A stretch of 46,965 nucleotides of DNA from an uncultured Polaribacter sp. (GCA_913047375.1 CAJWTV010000009.1:1-46965), one strand, 5' to 3'; shown: positions 16,911 through 26,685, counted from the first letter of the stretch. The notes: generated by a model from the letters alone, not told the origin. Made by a program: numbers and translations.

Positions 16911-17074
16911 TACTGCCTACGTTAGTAATTGTTTGATAAACTCAACACTAATCTATTATGAAGGATAAGTCTTAGTTGTTAAAGCAAGCCATCTTGAATG
17001 GATCCTTGATCAACTAGTTAGTCCTAAACCTAACATAATGGAGTTTATATAAACTCAGCTGAAGTAGGCTTTTT
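16911..17074 (+). ncRNA. ssrS: Probable 6S RNA
   Basis: The space between zapA and rny (about 200 bases) holds no ORF but folds as one long rod. GCCTAC (16915-16920) pairs with GTAGGC (17064-17069), ATTATG (16955-16960) with CATAAT (17034-17039), and TAGTTG (16973-16978) with CAACTA (17011-17016). These leave an unpaired middle bubble like the one in 6S RNA that mimics an open promoter and binds RNA polymerase. GAGTTTATATAAACTC (17041-17056) forms a side hairpin. The closing stem runs straight into TTTTTT, a terminator. The length of about 165 bases and the position after zapA agree with 6S RNA. A covariance search has not been run. Confidence 0.7.
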
Positions 17075-17093
17075 TATGTACTAAATTTAAATT

Positions 17094-18662
17094 ATGCAAG
17101 ATTTTACAATAACCCCTACAGTGGGAATTATAATTGGTTTTATTATCGGTTTTATAATATTTAAAATATTAGAAAAAATAAAGTCAAATAAATTAAATAG
17201 TCAAAATAAAAAAGAAGCCTCAACAATTTTAAGAGAAGCTAAAATTGAAGCAGACTCTTTAAAAAAAGATAAAATTTTACAAGCTAAAGAAAAGTTTATT
17301 GAATTAAAGTCTGAGCATGAAAAATTTATTTTATCTCGCGAGAAAAAAATATCAGATGTAGAAAAAAGAATTAGAGATAGAGAATCTCAAGTAGCATCTG
17401 AAGTAGATAAGAATAAAAAATTGAACTTATCTTTAGATCAAAAGGAGAAAGATTATGACTTTAAACTTGATTTTTTAGATAAGAAAGAGAGTGATTTAGA
17501 GAAAACGCACAAACGTCAAGTAGATATGTTAGAACAAATTTCTGGTTTATCTGCAGAAGACGCTAAGAAAGAGTTAGTAACCTCCTTAAAAGATGAAGCC
17601 AAAGCAGATGCAATGGCTTTTGTTCAAACAACCATTGAAGAATCAAAACTAACAGCAGAACAAGAAGCTCGTAAAGTAGTGTTAGGTACTATTCAACGAG
17701 TAGGTGTGGAACAAGCTGTTGAGAATTGTGTTTCCGTTTTTAACTTAGAATCTGATGATGTAAAAGGAAGAATAATAGGAAGAGAGGGGAGAAATATTAG
17801 AGCAATTGAAGCAGCAACTGGTGTGGAGATTATAGTAGATGATACACCTGATGCAATTATATTATCCTGTTTTGATCCTATTCGAAGAGAAATAGCTCGT
17901 CTATCTTTACATAAGTTAGTCACTGATGGAAGAATACATCCTGCAAGAATTGAAGAAGTTGTAGGTAAAACAGAAAAACAAATTACTCAAGAAATAATTG
18001 AAGTTGGTAAAAGAACCGTTATTGATCTCGGTATTCACGGACTACATCCAGAACTAATTAAAGCTGTTGGTAGAATGAAATATCGTTCATCATATGGACA
18101 AAATTTACTTCAGCATTCTAGAGAAGTTGCAAACCTTTGTGGTATTATGGCTTCAGAAATGGGATTAAATGCTAAGGTTGCTAAGCGTGCTGGTTTATTA
18201 CATGATATAGGTAAAGTACCAGATGCTGAGAGTGAACTTCCGCATGCATTATTAGGTATGCAATGGGCTGAGAAATACGGAGAAAAACCAGATGTTTGTA
18301 ATGCTATTGGAGCTCACCATGATGAAATTGAAATGAACAGTTTAATTTCTCCAATAGTTCAAGTTTGTGATGCTATTTCTGGAGCAAGGCCAGGAGCAAG
18401 AAGACAGGTTTTAGATTCTTATATTCAAAGGTTAAAAGACTTAGAAGATATAGCTTTTGGCTTTACAGGAGTTCAAAAAGCTTATGCTATACAAGCAGGT
18501 CGAGAGCTTCGTGTTATGGTTGAGAGCACAAAAGTAAATGATACCAGAGCAGCTGAGTTATCTTTTAGCATTTCTCAGAAGATACAAAATGATATGACTT
18601 ATCCTGGTCAAGTGAAAGTTACTGTAATTAGAGAAACTAGAGCTGTTAATGTTGCTAGGTAA
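17094..18662 (+). CDS. rny: Ribonuclease Y
   Basis: A 522-residue membrane-anchored endoribonuclease that starts mRNA decay. One N-terminal membrane helix (about 10-28, [16 protein letters not shown]) is followed by a long charged coiled coil (about 40-190). The KH domain has [26 protein letters not shown], and the HD domain has the metal-binding LLHDIGK plus ERNP-like [15 protein letters not shown] and IGAHHDEIE. The C-terminus ends [16 protein letters not shown], as in the family. Length is normal. It begins about 20 bases after the 6S RNA terminator, so its own promoter must lie in or near that RNA, or it is reached by read-through. Confidence 0.96.
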   Translation: MQDFTITPTVGIIIGFIIGFIIFKILEKIKSNKLNSQNKKEASTILREAKIEADSLKKDKILQAKEKFIELKSEHEKFILSREKKISDVEKRIRDRESQVASEVDKNKKLNLSLDQKEKDYDFKLDFLDKKESDLEKTHKRQVDMLEQISGLSAEDAKKELVTSLKDEAKADAMAFVQTTIEESKLTAEQEARKVVLGTIQRVGVEQAVENCVSVFNLESDDVKGRIIGREGRNIRAIEAATGVEIIVDDTPDAIILSCFDPIRREIARLSLHKLVTDGRIHPARIEEVVGKTEKQITQEIIEVGKRTVIDLGIHGLHPELIKAVGRMKYRSSYGQNLLQHSREVANLCGIMASEMGLNAKVAKRAGLLHDIGKVPDAESELPHALLGMQWAEKYGEKPDVCNAIGAHHDEIEMNSLISPIVQVCDAISGARPGARRQVLDSYIQRLKDLEDIAFGFTGVQKAYAIQAGRELRVMVESTKVNDTRAAELSFSISQKIQNDMTYPGQVKVTVIRETRAVNVAR

Positions 18663-18707
18663 AAAATTATATAATTACTTTAAAGTTTTATATCTGTAGG
18701 AATTTTT

Positions 18708-19604
18708 TTATTTTCTAGGGTGAAAAGTTTCTACTATTTTTTGCAAATAACTTTTATCCAAATGGACATAAACTTCAGTTGTAGTTATACTTTGATGACC
18801 TAACATTTGCTGGATAATTCGGAGATCTGCTCCACCTTTTAATAAATGTGTAGCAAAAGAGTGGCGAAGTGTGTGTGGACTAATTTTTTTAGTCATATTA
18901 ATTTTTATAGCTAAATCTTTTAAAATCATAAAAATCATTTGTCGACTTAATCCGTTACCTCTTCTATTTAAGAATAATGTATCTTCAAAACTTTTGTTTG
19001 GATTAATTTTATTTCTAAAATTAACTTTATAAGAGTTAATTAATTTTTGAGTGGTATAATGTATTGGAATAAACCGTTCTTTATTTCCCTTCCCAATAAC
19101 TCTTAAAAAACCTTCTTCAAAAAATAAATCAGATATTTTTAAGGAAATTAATTCAGAAACTCTGAGACCACAACTATAAATAGTTTCAATTATGGTCATA
19201 TTCCTTTCTCCTTGAGGATGGCTTAAGTCAATTGCAGCAATCAAAGAATCTATCTCCTCCTTAGAGAGTGTGTCAGGAAGTTTAAGCCCTAGCTTAGGAG
19301 TTTCAATTAAATCTGTCGGATTTGACACTCTATATCCTTCAAAAATTAAATAATCAAAAAAACTACGTAACCCAGAAATTATTCTTGCTTGAGTTCTATT
19401 ATTAATCTCTTTAGCTATTTCATAAATAAATCTTTGAATAGTATTTTCATCTACAGAAGTAGGCGGGTAGCTTATTTCATTTTTATTAATAAATGAAACA
19501 AGTTTTTTTAAATCTCTAGAATAACTGTCTATAGTGTTTTGAGATAAACCTCTTTCAATTTTCAAATAATGTTGAAAATCTTTTATTGCTTCTTGCCATT
19601 TCAT
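18708..19604 (-). CDS. xerD: Site-specific tyrosine recombinase XerD
   Basis: A 298-residue recombinase. The N-terminal SAM-like DNA-binding domain (about 1-90) is followed by the catalytic domain with every expected residue: Arg148 (CGLRVSEL), Lys172 (GKGNKERF), His244 and Arg247 (SPHTLRHSF), His270 (LGHQSI) and nucleophile Tyr279 (TEVYVHLD). The length and the housekeeping setting next to aroQ point to the chromosome-dimer recombinase and not to a phage or transposon integrase. It is divergent from aroQ with 61 bases between. I did not find a dif site in the window. Confidence 0.93.
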   Translation of the reverse strand: MKWQEAIKDFQHYLKIERGLSQNTIDSYSRDLKKLVSFINKNEISYPPTSVDENTIQRFIYEIAKEINNRTQARIISGLRSFFDYLIFEGYRVSNPTDLIETPKLGLKLPDTLSKEEIDSLIAAIDLSHPQGERNMTIIETIYSCGLRVSELISLKISDLFFEEGFLRVIGKGNKERFIPIHYTTQKLINSYKVNFRNKINPNKSFEDTLFLNRRGNGLSRQMIFMILKDLAIKINMTKKISPHTLRHSFATHLLKGGADLRIIQQMLGHQSITTTEVYVHLDKSYLQKIVETFHPRK

Positions 19605-19665
19605 TTGATAAAGATATTAAAAATGTTTTCGTTTTTTTATTTTAAAATATTCGTATTTTTACACA

Positions 19666-20079
19666 ATGAAATTTATAATTATAAATGGTCCTAATATAAA
19701 TTTATTAGGAAAAAGAGAACCTGAAATATATGGCTCTGTTACTTTTGAAGATTTTTACACCAAATTAAAAGTTAAATATCCCAACCTAGTTATAGATCAC
19801 TTTCAATCAAATATTGAAGGGGAAATTATAAATAAATTACATGAAGTTGGTTTTAGTTATGATGGTGTGATTTTAAACGCCGCTGCTTATACTCATACTT
19901 CAGTAGGTATTGGCGACGCAGTTAAGTGTATAACTACCCCAGTTGTTGAGGTACATATTTCTAATATTCAAGCAAGAGAAGAATTTAGACTAAGAAGTTA
20001 CGTTGCAGCTAATGCGAAAGGAGTAATTTTTGGTTTTGGCTTGAAAAGTTATGATTTAGCAATTAGTAGCTTCTTATAA
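19666..20079 (+). CDS. aroQ: 3-dehydroquinate dehydratase, type II
   Basis: A 137-residue cytosolic enzyme of the shikimate pathway that turns 3-dehydroquinate into 3-dehydroshikimate. INGPNINLLGKREPEIYGS holds the catalytic tyrosine loop. FQSNIEGEIINKLHE, LNAAAYTHTSVGIGDA and VEVHISNIQAREEFR (with the catalytic histidine) are all present. The length is slightly below 150 but complete through the last helix. The upstream TATTTTTA (19653-19660) is one base from the -7 consensus. xerD lies divergently upstream, an arrangement often seen in Bacteroidota. Confidence 0.95.
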   Translation: MKFIIINGPNINLLGKREPEIYGSVTFEDFYTKLKVKYPNLVIDHFQSNIEGEIINKLHEVGFSYDGVILNAAAYTHTSVGIGDAVKCITTPVVEVHISNIQAREEFRLRSYVAANAKGVIFGFGLKSYDLAISSFL

Positions 20080-20114
20080 CCTTCAATATTGCTGACAAGA
20101 TTTTTTGATCTCTA

Positions 20115-21797
20115 TTATAGCTTTTCATTTATTATATTCATCATTTTTACTTCCAAAGCACATGTTTTTTGATATATCATTTCTGCTTTAACCAATATTT
20201 CATTTGCAAATTTTCTATCCTTTATGTCCTTTGCATTTATTTTTACATTAAAATAAGCACCAGTTACTGCTGTTTTTGCACATAAAATACCAACTCCACC
20301 ATCTGATAGTGAGTTTTGAATTCCGTTTTCCATCATTTCTAGCATAATTTCAATAGAATTTTTTGCAGTTTCCATTACTTTATATGGTATCTCTGTTGCA
20401 AACTTTGTAGCATCCTCAATTGCTTCTTTTCTTTTTTCTATTTCTTCACTATTATTTTTTGGCAATCTAAAACCGTCTATAATTTTATTAAAAGCATTAG
20501 TGTCTTCATCTACTAAAAATAATAAATCATTTTTATATTTCTGACCTTTTTCTGCCCAATCAGAAAAGTATTCCCATTTATCATCCCAGCCTTGTTTGTT
20601 TGCGGAGAGGTTAGCGACCATAGTTCCTAACGAAACACCTAAAACACCAACATAAGCAGCAATACTTCCACCTCCAGGTGCCATTGACTCTGATGCAGTT
20701 TCTTCAGCAAAATCTGAAATAGTAAAATCAACTAATTTTTTAGCTGAATCAGTATTCATTACATATTCGATAATTCTTTCTTGAGGATTAAAAGGTTTTA
20801 AATCATCTAGGCCTAATGACTTTATAGCTATTTTAACTTTTTCTTTTTCAGATATACCTAATGAGCGTTGTTGTTTTTTTAAATAGAAATCTGCAGCATC
20901 CAACATCGCTTTTAAGGGCACTAGGCCAACTAATTCAGACCCAGTAACTCTAAGTCCACGATTGTTTGCCGAAATTACTGTTTCATAAAAAGCTTCATGC
21001 ATGGATGTTATACTAATATTTGTTAAATTATAGGATATCTGTGACACACCATATTCTTCAATAAACCAACCAATTCCTTTTACAGCCTTTAATTTTCCTG
21101 GAATTCTCTCAGTATTTCCATCTTTATCAATAACTTTTTTACCATTAATTATTTTTGCACGACCATTTTCTCTAATATCAAAGGCAATTGCATTTGCTCT
21201 TCTTGAAGAAGTTGAATTTAAATTTACATTGTAGGCAATTAAAAAATCTCTTGCAGAAATAGCAGTAACTCCTGATTTTTTAATTTGAGTATTGTAAGAA
21301 GTAGGACCAAAATCAGGAACCCATTTTGATTTAGATAGTTTTTCTTTTAATCCCTCATATTCACCTGAACGAATTGTAGCGAGATTCTTCCTTTCATTAC
21401 TTTTTGCCGCATTTTCATAAAAGTAACCAGAAATGCCCAATTCTTCACCAACTCTTTTACCAAGTATGTGAGCGTAATTAGCAGTTTCTTCCATTGAAAT
21501 ATTTGCAATAGGAACTAATGGACAAACATCTGTAGCACCAAATCTAGGGTGCTCTCCCTTTTGTTTACTCATATCGATGAGTTCAGAAGCTTTTTTTATT
21601 AATCTAAATGCAGCTTCAATAACATTATTTGGCTCTCCAACAAAAGTTATAACTGTTCTGTTAGTAGCATTACCAGGATCTACATCCAAAAGTTTTACAC
21701 CCTCCACTGTAGTTACAATATTTGCTATGGTATTAATTTTATCGATATCTCTACCTTCACTAATATTCGGGACACATTCTATAAGTTGTTTAATCAT
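20115..21797 (-). CDS. ftcD: Bifunctional glutamate formimidoyltransferase / formimidoyltetrahydrofolate cyclodeaminase
   Basis: A 560-residue two-domain enzyme of histidine breakdown and one-carbon metabolism. The N-terminal transferase (about 1-330) starts ECVPNISEGRD and has HPRFGATDVCPLVP with the catalytic His. It moves the formimino group from formiminoglutamate to tetrahydrofolate. The C-terminal cyclodeaminase (about 365-560) has SESMAPGGGSIAAYVGVLGVSLG and NLSANKQ and releases ammonia to give methenyl-tetrahydrofolate. The fused form is known in mammals and many Bacteroidota. hutH, hutU and hutI are not next to it. It lies 12 bases downstream of the DUF4105 gene. Confidence 0.94.
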   Translation of the reverse strand: MIKQLIECVPNISEGRDIDKINTIANIVTTVEGVKLLDVDPGNATNRTVITFVGEPNNVIEAAFRLIKKASELIDMSKQKGEHPRFGATDVCPLVPIANISMEETANYAHILGKRVGEELGISGYFYENAAKSNERKNLATIRSGEYEGLKEKLSKSKWVPDFGPTSYNTQIKKSGVTAISARDFLIAYNVNLNSTSSRRANAIAFDIRENGRAKIINGKKVIDKDGNTERIPGKLKAVKGIGWFIEEYGVSQISYNLTNISITSMHEAFYETVISANNRGLRVTGSELVGLVPLKAMLDAADFYLKKQQRSLGISEKEKVKIAIKSLGLDDLKPFNPQERIIEYVMNTDSAKKLVDFTISDFAEETASESMAPGGGSIAAYVGVLGVSLGTMVANLSANKQGWDDKWEYFSDWAEKGQKYKNDLLFLVDEDTNAFNKIIDGFRLPKNNSEEIEKRKEAIEDATKFATEIPYKVMETAKNSIEIMLEMMENGIQNSLSDGGVGILCAKTAVTGAYFNVKINAKDIKDRKFANEILVKAEMIYQKTCALEVKMMNIINEKL

Positions 21798-21809
21798 ATA
21801 TAGTATTTT

Positions 21810-22991
21810 TTAATGTATTGATTTTAATTGTTTATGGATATATAGATATCTTAAAAACAAAAATATTGTAAACGGTAATATTGCTAGAGGAAAAAATTGA
21901 ATTCCTAATACCCATATTATCATCATTATAATTAATAAAAATATTTTTATTTTAAAATATAAACTAATAAACTTTGATGATTTTTTTCTTAGTAGCACAA
22001 ATGCAATAAATAAATTCGGTGCAAATGCCCATAAAAAATTAAAATTATTTGGAGCAGTAGAGTGGTTTGTAAATAGCCAAAGAAAAAGTATTATTAACCC
22101 AATAAAACCAGTGGTAAATAGTATTGTAAAGTCTAACCATTTAGTTCTTTTATTTAATTTGTAATCTCTGTAGGTTATAAATATACCGATTAAAGATATA
22201 ATTGAAAAAATTAAAAAAGGACTTAATAAATTTGATTTATATTTTAACTCTTTGTGATCAACTATAATTACTTCCTTTTTAATTAAGTTTTCTATTTTTA
22301 TGTTTTTTTCAATAGTTGCAGCTTTAAATTTTTGATATACATACTTTGGTAAATACATATACTGATTTTCTGTAATTTCTTTATCTAGCTTCGCTCCTAA
22401 AGCTAAGTTTATTCCAAAACTCCCCCAAGTATTCCAGGGGATTTCTTTTTCCATTAAGGATCTTAATGATGTTTTCCCATTACTATCATTAATATCATTA
22501 AAAATGAGTTTATCTTTTAAAATTATTGAAGTGATATCTCTTAATTTAGTAGCACAATTGTTGAAATAAGGATCATATGAATAGTTTCTATTCTCTAATT
22601 GTGCATTATTCTCTAGATATAAGAAAAAAGCTTGTTTTTCTTGTTGATTTAAATTTAAAACTTGTTGTTTAACCCATCGCTTTTGGTAATTATATTTTTC
22701 TACAAAATTATTAAAATTTTGTTTTCCTAAACTATATAAGAGGTCGCCTTTTATAAAATTTATGTAAAAATTCGGGGAATTAAAATCAAATATTCCATAA
22801 TTATAAATCACATCTAATTGTAAAACTGGATCTTTAATTCTAATTGCAGAATGACCAAAAGCTTCATAAAGGTTGCTACCAGACCCTGCTGTAATAATAC
22901 TTACTTCTGAATATACAGAAAGTTGTACTTGCGATTTTGTGAAATTAAAAAAGCATAAAAATATAAGAGGGAGCACATATTTTTTTATCAT
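21810..22991 (-). CDS. DUF4105 protein, probable lipoprotein N-acyltransferase of the Lnb type
   Basis: 393 residues: signal peptide (about 1-20, ending TKSQ), a periplasmic domain to about 255, and a C-terminal part with about five hydrophobic helices (from FLIFSIISLIGIFI onward). The periplasmic domain carries SIITAGSGSNLYEAFGHSAIRIKD and DPYFNNCATKLRD. The conserved His of AFGHSAIR and Cys of NNCATKLRD look like a thiol-type catalytic pair. DUF4105 (Pfam PF13387) has recently been linked to Lnb, which adds the N-acyl chain to lipoproteins in Bacteroides in place of Lnt. This sequence has the same layout, so I infer that function. It is probably co-transcribed with the porin-like gene five bases upstream. 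Confidence 0.8.
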   Translation of the reverse strand: MIKKYVLPLIFLCFFNFTKSQVQLSVYSEVSIITAGSGSNLYEAFGHSAIRIKDPVLQLDVIYNYGIFDFNSPNFYINFIKGDLLYSLGKQNFNNFVEKYNYQKRWVKQQVLNLNQQEKQAFFLYLENNAQLENRNYSYDPYFNNCATKLRDITSIILKDKLIFNDINDSNGKTSLRSLMEKEIPWNTWGSFGINLALGAKLDKEITENQYMYLPKYVYQKFKAATIEKNIKIENLIKKEVIIVDHKELKYKSNLLSPFLIFSIISLIGIFITYRDYKLNKRTKWLDFTILFTTGFIGLIILFLWLFTNHSTAPNNFNFLWAFAPNLFIAFVLLRKKSSKFISLYFKIKIFLLIIMMIIWVLGIQFFPLAILPFTIFLFLRYLYIHKQLKSIH

Positions 22992-22996
22992 AAGTA

Positions 22997-24067
22997 TTAA
23001 GGTCTAAAAAATCTATAATCAATAGTTATTGAAAAAATATTTGAAAATAAAGTATTTCCAACACTACCGATGTTAGTTAAAGCATAATTGACTTCTATTC
23101 CGTTATATTTAAATCCTAGACCAAAATTTGGTTGTAAAGTGAATGATTTATCATTATTAAACTCTGTAATGTATTGGAAATTTCCAACTCCTGCTCTTAA
23201 ATATACTGTTTTATCGTAATCAAATTGAAAACCAATAGCTGGGTCAATACTTAAAATATTTGATGATAACAGATCATTAGTTTTTAAAAACCTCATATTT
23301 AAATCTACTTCTGAAAGTAAATTAAAAGTTCTTCCAATTTTAAAATTCTTTGCAATACCTAATTGAATTTTAGGCTTCGTAACTTCTATTGTTTGTGGCA
23401 ATTCTTGATTTTGATTAGGAATTGCATTCTTAATTTTTTCAAATTCTTCTTGATTTATATTCCAGCTATTAAAAGTAGAGGTAATATCTCTAGCCATTAA
23501 TCCAAAATACCAATTATTTCTATCAAATTGAATTCCTATATCAAATCCAAAGCCCCACGAAGAAGCAAAATCTCCAATAATTCTTCTAATAACTTTAGCA
23601 TTTATTCCAAATTTCAAATCTTTTAAAATAAGATTTCTAGCATATGCTATGTTAAAAGCATAATCTGCGGCTGAAAATAGACTTATCCTATTAAAATCTA
23701 TATTTCCCTGATTATCAATTAGTTCAGTAGTGTTTAATATGTCATCAACACCAAAGCGAATCACTGAAAAACCAATTGCACTTTTTTTATCTATGGGTAA
23801 AGCAAAAGCGGCATAATTATAATTTGCGATTCCTGCAAAATAGGAGGCATGCATAAGAGATCCTTGATAGTCATCTATTCCAACTAAACCGGCAGGATTC
23901 CAGTAAATTGAATTTACATTATTTACAGAAGCAACTACAGATTTACTCATACCTAAAGCGGCTGCATCTACACCAATATTTAAAAATTCATTTGAGTAAT
24001 TTCTAAATACTTGTGCATTAATAAGCAGTGGTAAGATCAAAAAAATAAAATAAAAATTATATTTCAT
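22997..24067 (-). CDS. PorV/PorQ-family outer-membrane beta-barrel protein
   Basis: About 356 residues from the ATG at 24067. A TTG at 24091 would add eight residues but spoil the clean signal peptide (MKYNFYFIFLILPLLINAQ). The mature start FRNYSNEFLNIGVDAAALGMS and the motif NSIYWNPAGL are typical of the PorV/PorQ (FadL-like) family, which includes type IX secretion components and generic porins. Alternating strands run to the C-terminal aromatic end (FFRP). Generic members lack a clear T9SS role, and no other T9SS gene is near, so the exact job is open. It precedes the DUF4105 gene by five bases. Confidence 0.82.
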   Translation of the reverse strand: MKYNFYFIFLILPLLINAQVFRNYSNEFLNIGVDAAALGMSKSVVASVNNVNSIYWNPAGLVGIDDYQGSLMHASYFAGIANYNYAAFALPIDKKSAIGFSVIRFGVDDILNTTELIDNQGNIDFNRISLFSAADYAFNIAYARNLILKDLKFGINAKVIRRIIGDFASSWGFGFDIGIQFDRNNWYFGLMARDITSTFNSWNINQEEFEKIKNAIPNQNQELPQTIEVTKPKIQLGIAKNFKIGRTFNLLSEVDLNMRFLKTNDLLSSNILSIDPAIGFQFDYDKTVYLRAGVGNFQYITEFNNDKSFTLQPNFGLGFKYNGIEVNYALTNIGSVGNTLFSNIFSITIDYRFFRP

Positions 24068-24144
24068 AAAGATCAACGATATTAATAACAAATATCTATA
24101 TATATATTTGAATTAACAGATCTTTATTAGATATATTGTTTGTT

Positions 24145-25113
24145 TTAGATATTCTGTTTAATAAAATTAATTATTCTACTTTCTAACCATCTATTTTCTT
24201 GAGCTAAAAACGAAGATATAAATCCAACATGACCTCCATATTTTGTTATTTCTAGATATAGTTTTTTAGAAACTTTAGCTTCCTTGATTGGGTAACACTT
24301 ATTAGGTAAAAAAGGGTCATCATCAGAGTTAATAAGTAATGTAGCCTTTTCTATTTTTGATAAATAAGGTTTAGAGCTAGCTTTACTCCAATAATCTTCA
24401 GGACTTAAATATCCAAAAACCGGTGCAGTATATAACTCATCAAAATCTCTAAAAACTTTTGCTTTAAATAACTTATTCTTATCAACTTTATATTCAGGAA
24501 ATTTATGTGCTTTTTCTAAAACCTTTAAGCGTAGGCTTTTTAAAAAACCTTCCATGTATACTTTATTTTTAAAAGAACTCATTTCTTTACTTGAAGAAGC
24601 TAAATCAACAGGCACTGAAATACCAATCGCACATTTTATTTTATGCGATTGAGTTTCTGCAAATTCACCCATATATTTCAAAGTTAAATTACCTCCTAAA
24701 CTATAGCCCACAATTATAATATTATCATGATCGTATTTATCTAAAACATGATTTACAACAAAGTGTAAATCTTCTGTTTTACCAGAATGATATGTTTTTA
24801 AAAGTAAATTATCTTCGCCAGAACAACTTCGTAAATTAAAAGCCACCGTATCGAAGCCTTCTCCATTTAATTCGCTAGTAGCCGCCAAAATATATTTAGA
24901 TTGTGAACTTCCTTCCAACCCATGAATTAAAATCACTAAAGTTTTAGACCCTACCAAAGAAAAATCTAAATCAATAAAATCATTATCCCAAGTAGTTATT
25001 CTTTTTCTATTGTACGTCACATTTTCTTTCATAAACATAGCACGATAAATTGTGTTAAAGTGTGAGTTCCTAAATGGTAAAGTTGGAAAGAAAGTCGATT
25101 TTAATAATGGCAT
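24145..25113 (-). CDS. Alpha/beta hydrolase, YheT family
   Basis: A 322-residue soluble hydrolase. LVILIHGLEGSSQSKY gives the oxyanion loop; the nucleophile serine is in VGYSLGGNLTLKY; the acid is in NSDDDPFLP; the histidine is in GGHVGFISS. The N-terminus PFRNSHFNTIYRAMF is usual for YheT/ABHD-type proteins. The substrate is probably a lipid or other ester, but none is known for the bacterial family. The gene is alone on its strand, divergent from pssA with a spacing of 109 bases. Family confidence is high; function is limited to hydrolase. Confidence 0.9.
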   Translation of the reverse strand: MPLLKSTFFPTLPFRNSHFNTIYRAMFMKENVTYNRKRITTWDNDFIDLDFSLVGSKTLVILIHGLEGSSQSKYILAATSELNGEGFDTVAFNLRSCSGEDNLLLKTYHSGKTEDLHFVVNHVLDKYDHDNIIIVGYSLGGNLTLKYMGEFAETQSHKIKCAIGISVPVDLASSSKEMSSFKNKVYMEGFLKSLRLKVLEKAHKFPEYKVDKNKLFKAKVFRDFDELYTAPVFGYLSPEDYWSKASSKPYLSKIEKATLLINSDDDPFLPNKCYPIKEAKVSKKLYLEITKYGGHVGFISSFLAQENRWLESRIINFIKQNI

Positions 25114-25222
25114 AAAAATATTTTATTGATCTAATTACTACAAATATGACAAAATTTAAGCAAATGTGAAAACACCCAAAATAGATTTCCTATTTTAGCC
25201 GTTTAAATATTACTAGAATTAA

Positions 25223-25951
25223 ATGAAAAAACATATTCCAAACCTATTAACACTTGGTAACCTTTTCTGTGGAACTATCGCAACTATAGCCGCCGTTCAA
25301 CAAAATTATATTACAGCTGCAATTTTTGTAGCCATCGGTGTTTTTTTAGATTTTTTAGATGGTTTAGCAGCTCGTTTATTAAAAGTGTCAGGTGATTTAG
25401 GAAAACAATTAGATTCTCTTGCTGATGTGGTTACTAGCGGAGTAGTTCCTGGTATTATTATGTTTGGCTTATTGTCAAATGACGAAATTATTGATGTTTT
25501 TCATGAAAATTGGTTCGGATTTGAATTTAGGATGATTCAATTATTAGGTCTACTATTAACTTTAGGAGCTTGTTACAGGCTAGCTAAATTTAATATCGAT
25601 ACCAGACAAAATGATTCTTTTATAGGCCTACCAACCCCTGCAATGAGTTTATTTATTATTTCTTTACCCTTAATTCAAGAGTATTCTAACTTTGATATGG
25701 TAAAGGATCTAATAACTAACGATTATTTTTTAATAACTATAACTTTTCTTCTAACTTATTTAATGAATTCAGAAATACACTTATTGTCATTAAAGTTTAA
25801 AGATTTTAGCTTTAGAAATAATGTAGTGAAATTATTATTCTTAATCTCTTCTGTGATTTTAATAATATTATTGGATTATATTTCTATTCCAATAATAATC
25901 ATCTTTTACATTATATTATCTTTTCTAAGTGATTTTTCAAAAAAAAATTAA
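25223..25951 (+). CDS. pssA: CDP-diacylglycerol--serine O-phosphatidyltransferase
   Basis: A 242-residue integral inner-membrane enzyme that makes phosphatidylserine, the precursor of phosphatidylethanolamine. The CDP-alcohol phosphotransferase motif is DFLDGLAARLLKVSGDLGKQLDSLAD, with the DG, AR, G, D and D positions in place. About six to eight membrane helices follow the N-terminal NLLTLGNLFCGTIATIAAV. The C-terminus is very hydrophobic and ends in FSKKN. Its stop overlaps the stop of lptB on the other strand by four bases (convergent). Confidence 0.93.
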   Translation: MKKHIPNLLTLGNLFCGTIATIAAVQQNYITAAIFVAIGVFLDFLDGLAARLLKVSGDLGKQLDSLADVVTSGVVPGIIMFGLLSNDEIIDVFHENWFGFEFRMIQLLGLLLTLGACYRLAKFNIDTRQNDSFIGLPTPAMSLFIISLPLIQEYSNFDMVKDLITNDYFLITITFLLTYLMNSEIHLLSLKFKDFSFRNNVVKLLFLISSVILIILLDYISIPIIIIFYIILSFLSDFSKKN

Positions 25952-26685
25952 AAAACTTTTTTTCTTTTCAATTCGAAGTCTTTTCCTAAGTAAACTTTCT
26001 TAACCATCTCATCAGCTGCTAATTCTTCTGGTGTTCCTTCCTTTAATATACTTCCATTATACATTAGATATGTTCTATCTGTAATGGCTAGGGTTGCTTG
26101 AACATCGTGATCTGTAATTAAAATACCTATATTTTTATTTTTTAATTGAGCAACAATACTTTGAATATCTTCAACTGCTATAGGATCTACTCCTGCAAAA
26201 GGCTCATCTAATAAAATGAATTTTGGATCAGAAGCCAAGCAACGTGCAATTTCTGTTCTTCGTCTTTCTCCTCCTGAAAGTAAATCTCCACGATTTTTCC
26301 GAACATGACCAATATTAAACTCTTCAATTAAAGATTCTAATTTATTTTTTTGCTCTCTTTTTGATAAATTAGTAAATTGTAAAACAGACATAATATTATC
26401 TTCAACAGATAATTTTCTAAAAACGGATGCTTCTTGAGCTAAATATCCAATACCTTTTTTCGCTCTTTCGTACATTGGATCATTAGTTATTTCTTCATCA
26501 TTTAAAAAAATCTTTCCAAAATTTGGTTTTACCATACCAACTATCATGTAAAAAGAAGTAGTTTTTCCAGCACCATTTGGACCTAAAAGACCAATAATTT
26601 CTCCTTGTCTTACTTCTAAAGAAATACCTTGTACTACTTTTCTACTTCCGTAAATTTTCTGGATGTTATCAGCTCTTAAAATCAT
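25948..26685 (-). CDS. lptB: LPS export ABC transporter ATP-binding protein LptB
   Basis: A 245-residue cytosolic ATPase that powers extraction of LPS from the inner membrane by LptFG. Walker A GPNGAGKT at residues 35-42; Q-loop YLAQEASVFRKLSVEDN, which is the LptB-type text; signature LLSGGERRR; Walker B FILLDEPFAGVDP; H-loop LITDHDV. The LEGF-like tail LGKDFELKRKKVF is short. It is the last gene of the kdsD-tatC-lptB minus-strand cluster. Between it and tatC is a small relic of another gene (26729-26818). Confidence 0.95.
   Translation of the reverse strand: MILRADNIQKIYGSRKVVQGISLEVRQGEIIGLLGPNGAGKTTSFYMIVGMVKPNFGKIFLNDEEITNDPMYERAKKGIGYLAQEASVFRKLSVEDNIMSVLQFTNLSKREQKNKLESLIEEFNIGHVRKNRGDLLSGGERRRTEIARCLASDPKFILLDEPFAGVDPIAVEDIQSIVAQLKNKNIGILITDHDVQATLAITDRTYLMYNGSILKEGTPEELAADEMVKKVYLGKDFELKRKKVF

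Noticed and set aside
18708..19604. Tyrosine recombinase as a sign of a genomic island
   Set aside because: The sequence, length and neighbours (aroQ, rny) fit housekeeping XerD. No attachment repeats or phage genes are present, and the tRNA-His is far away.
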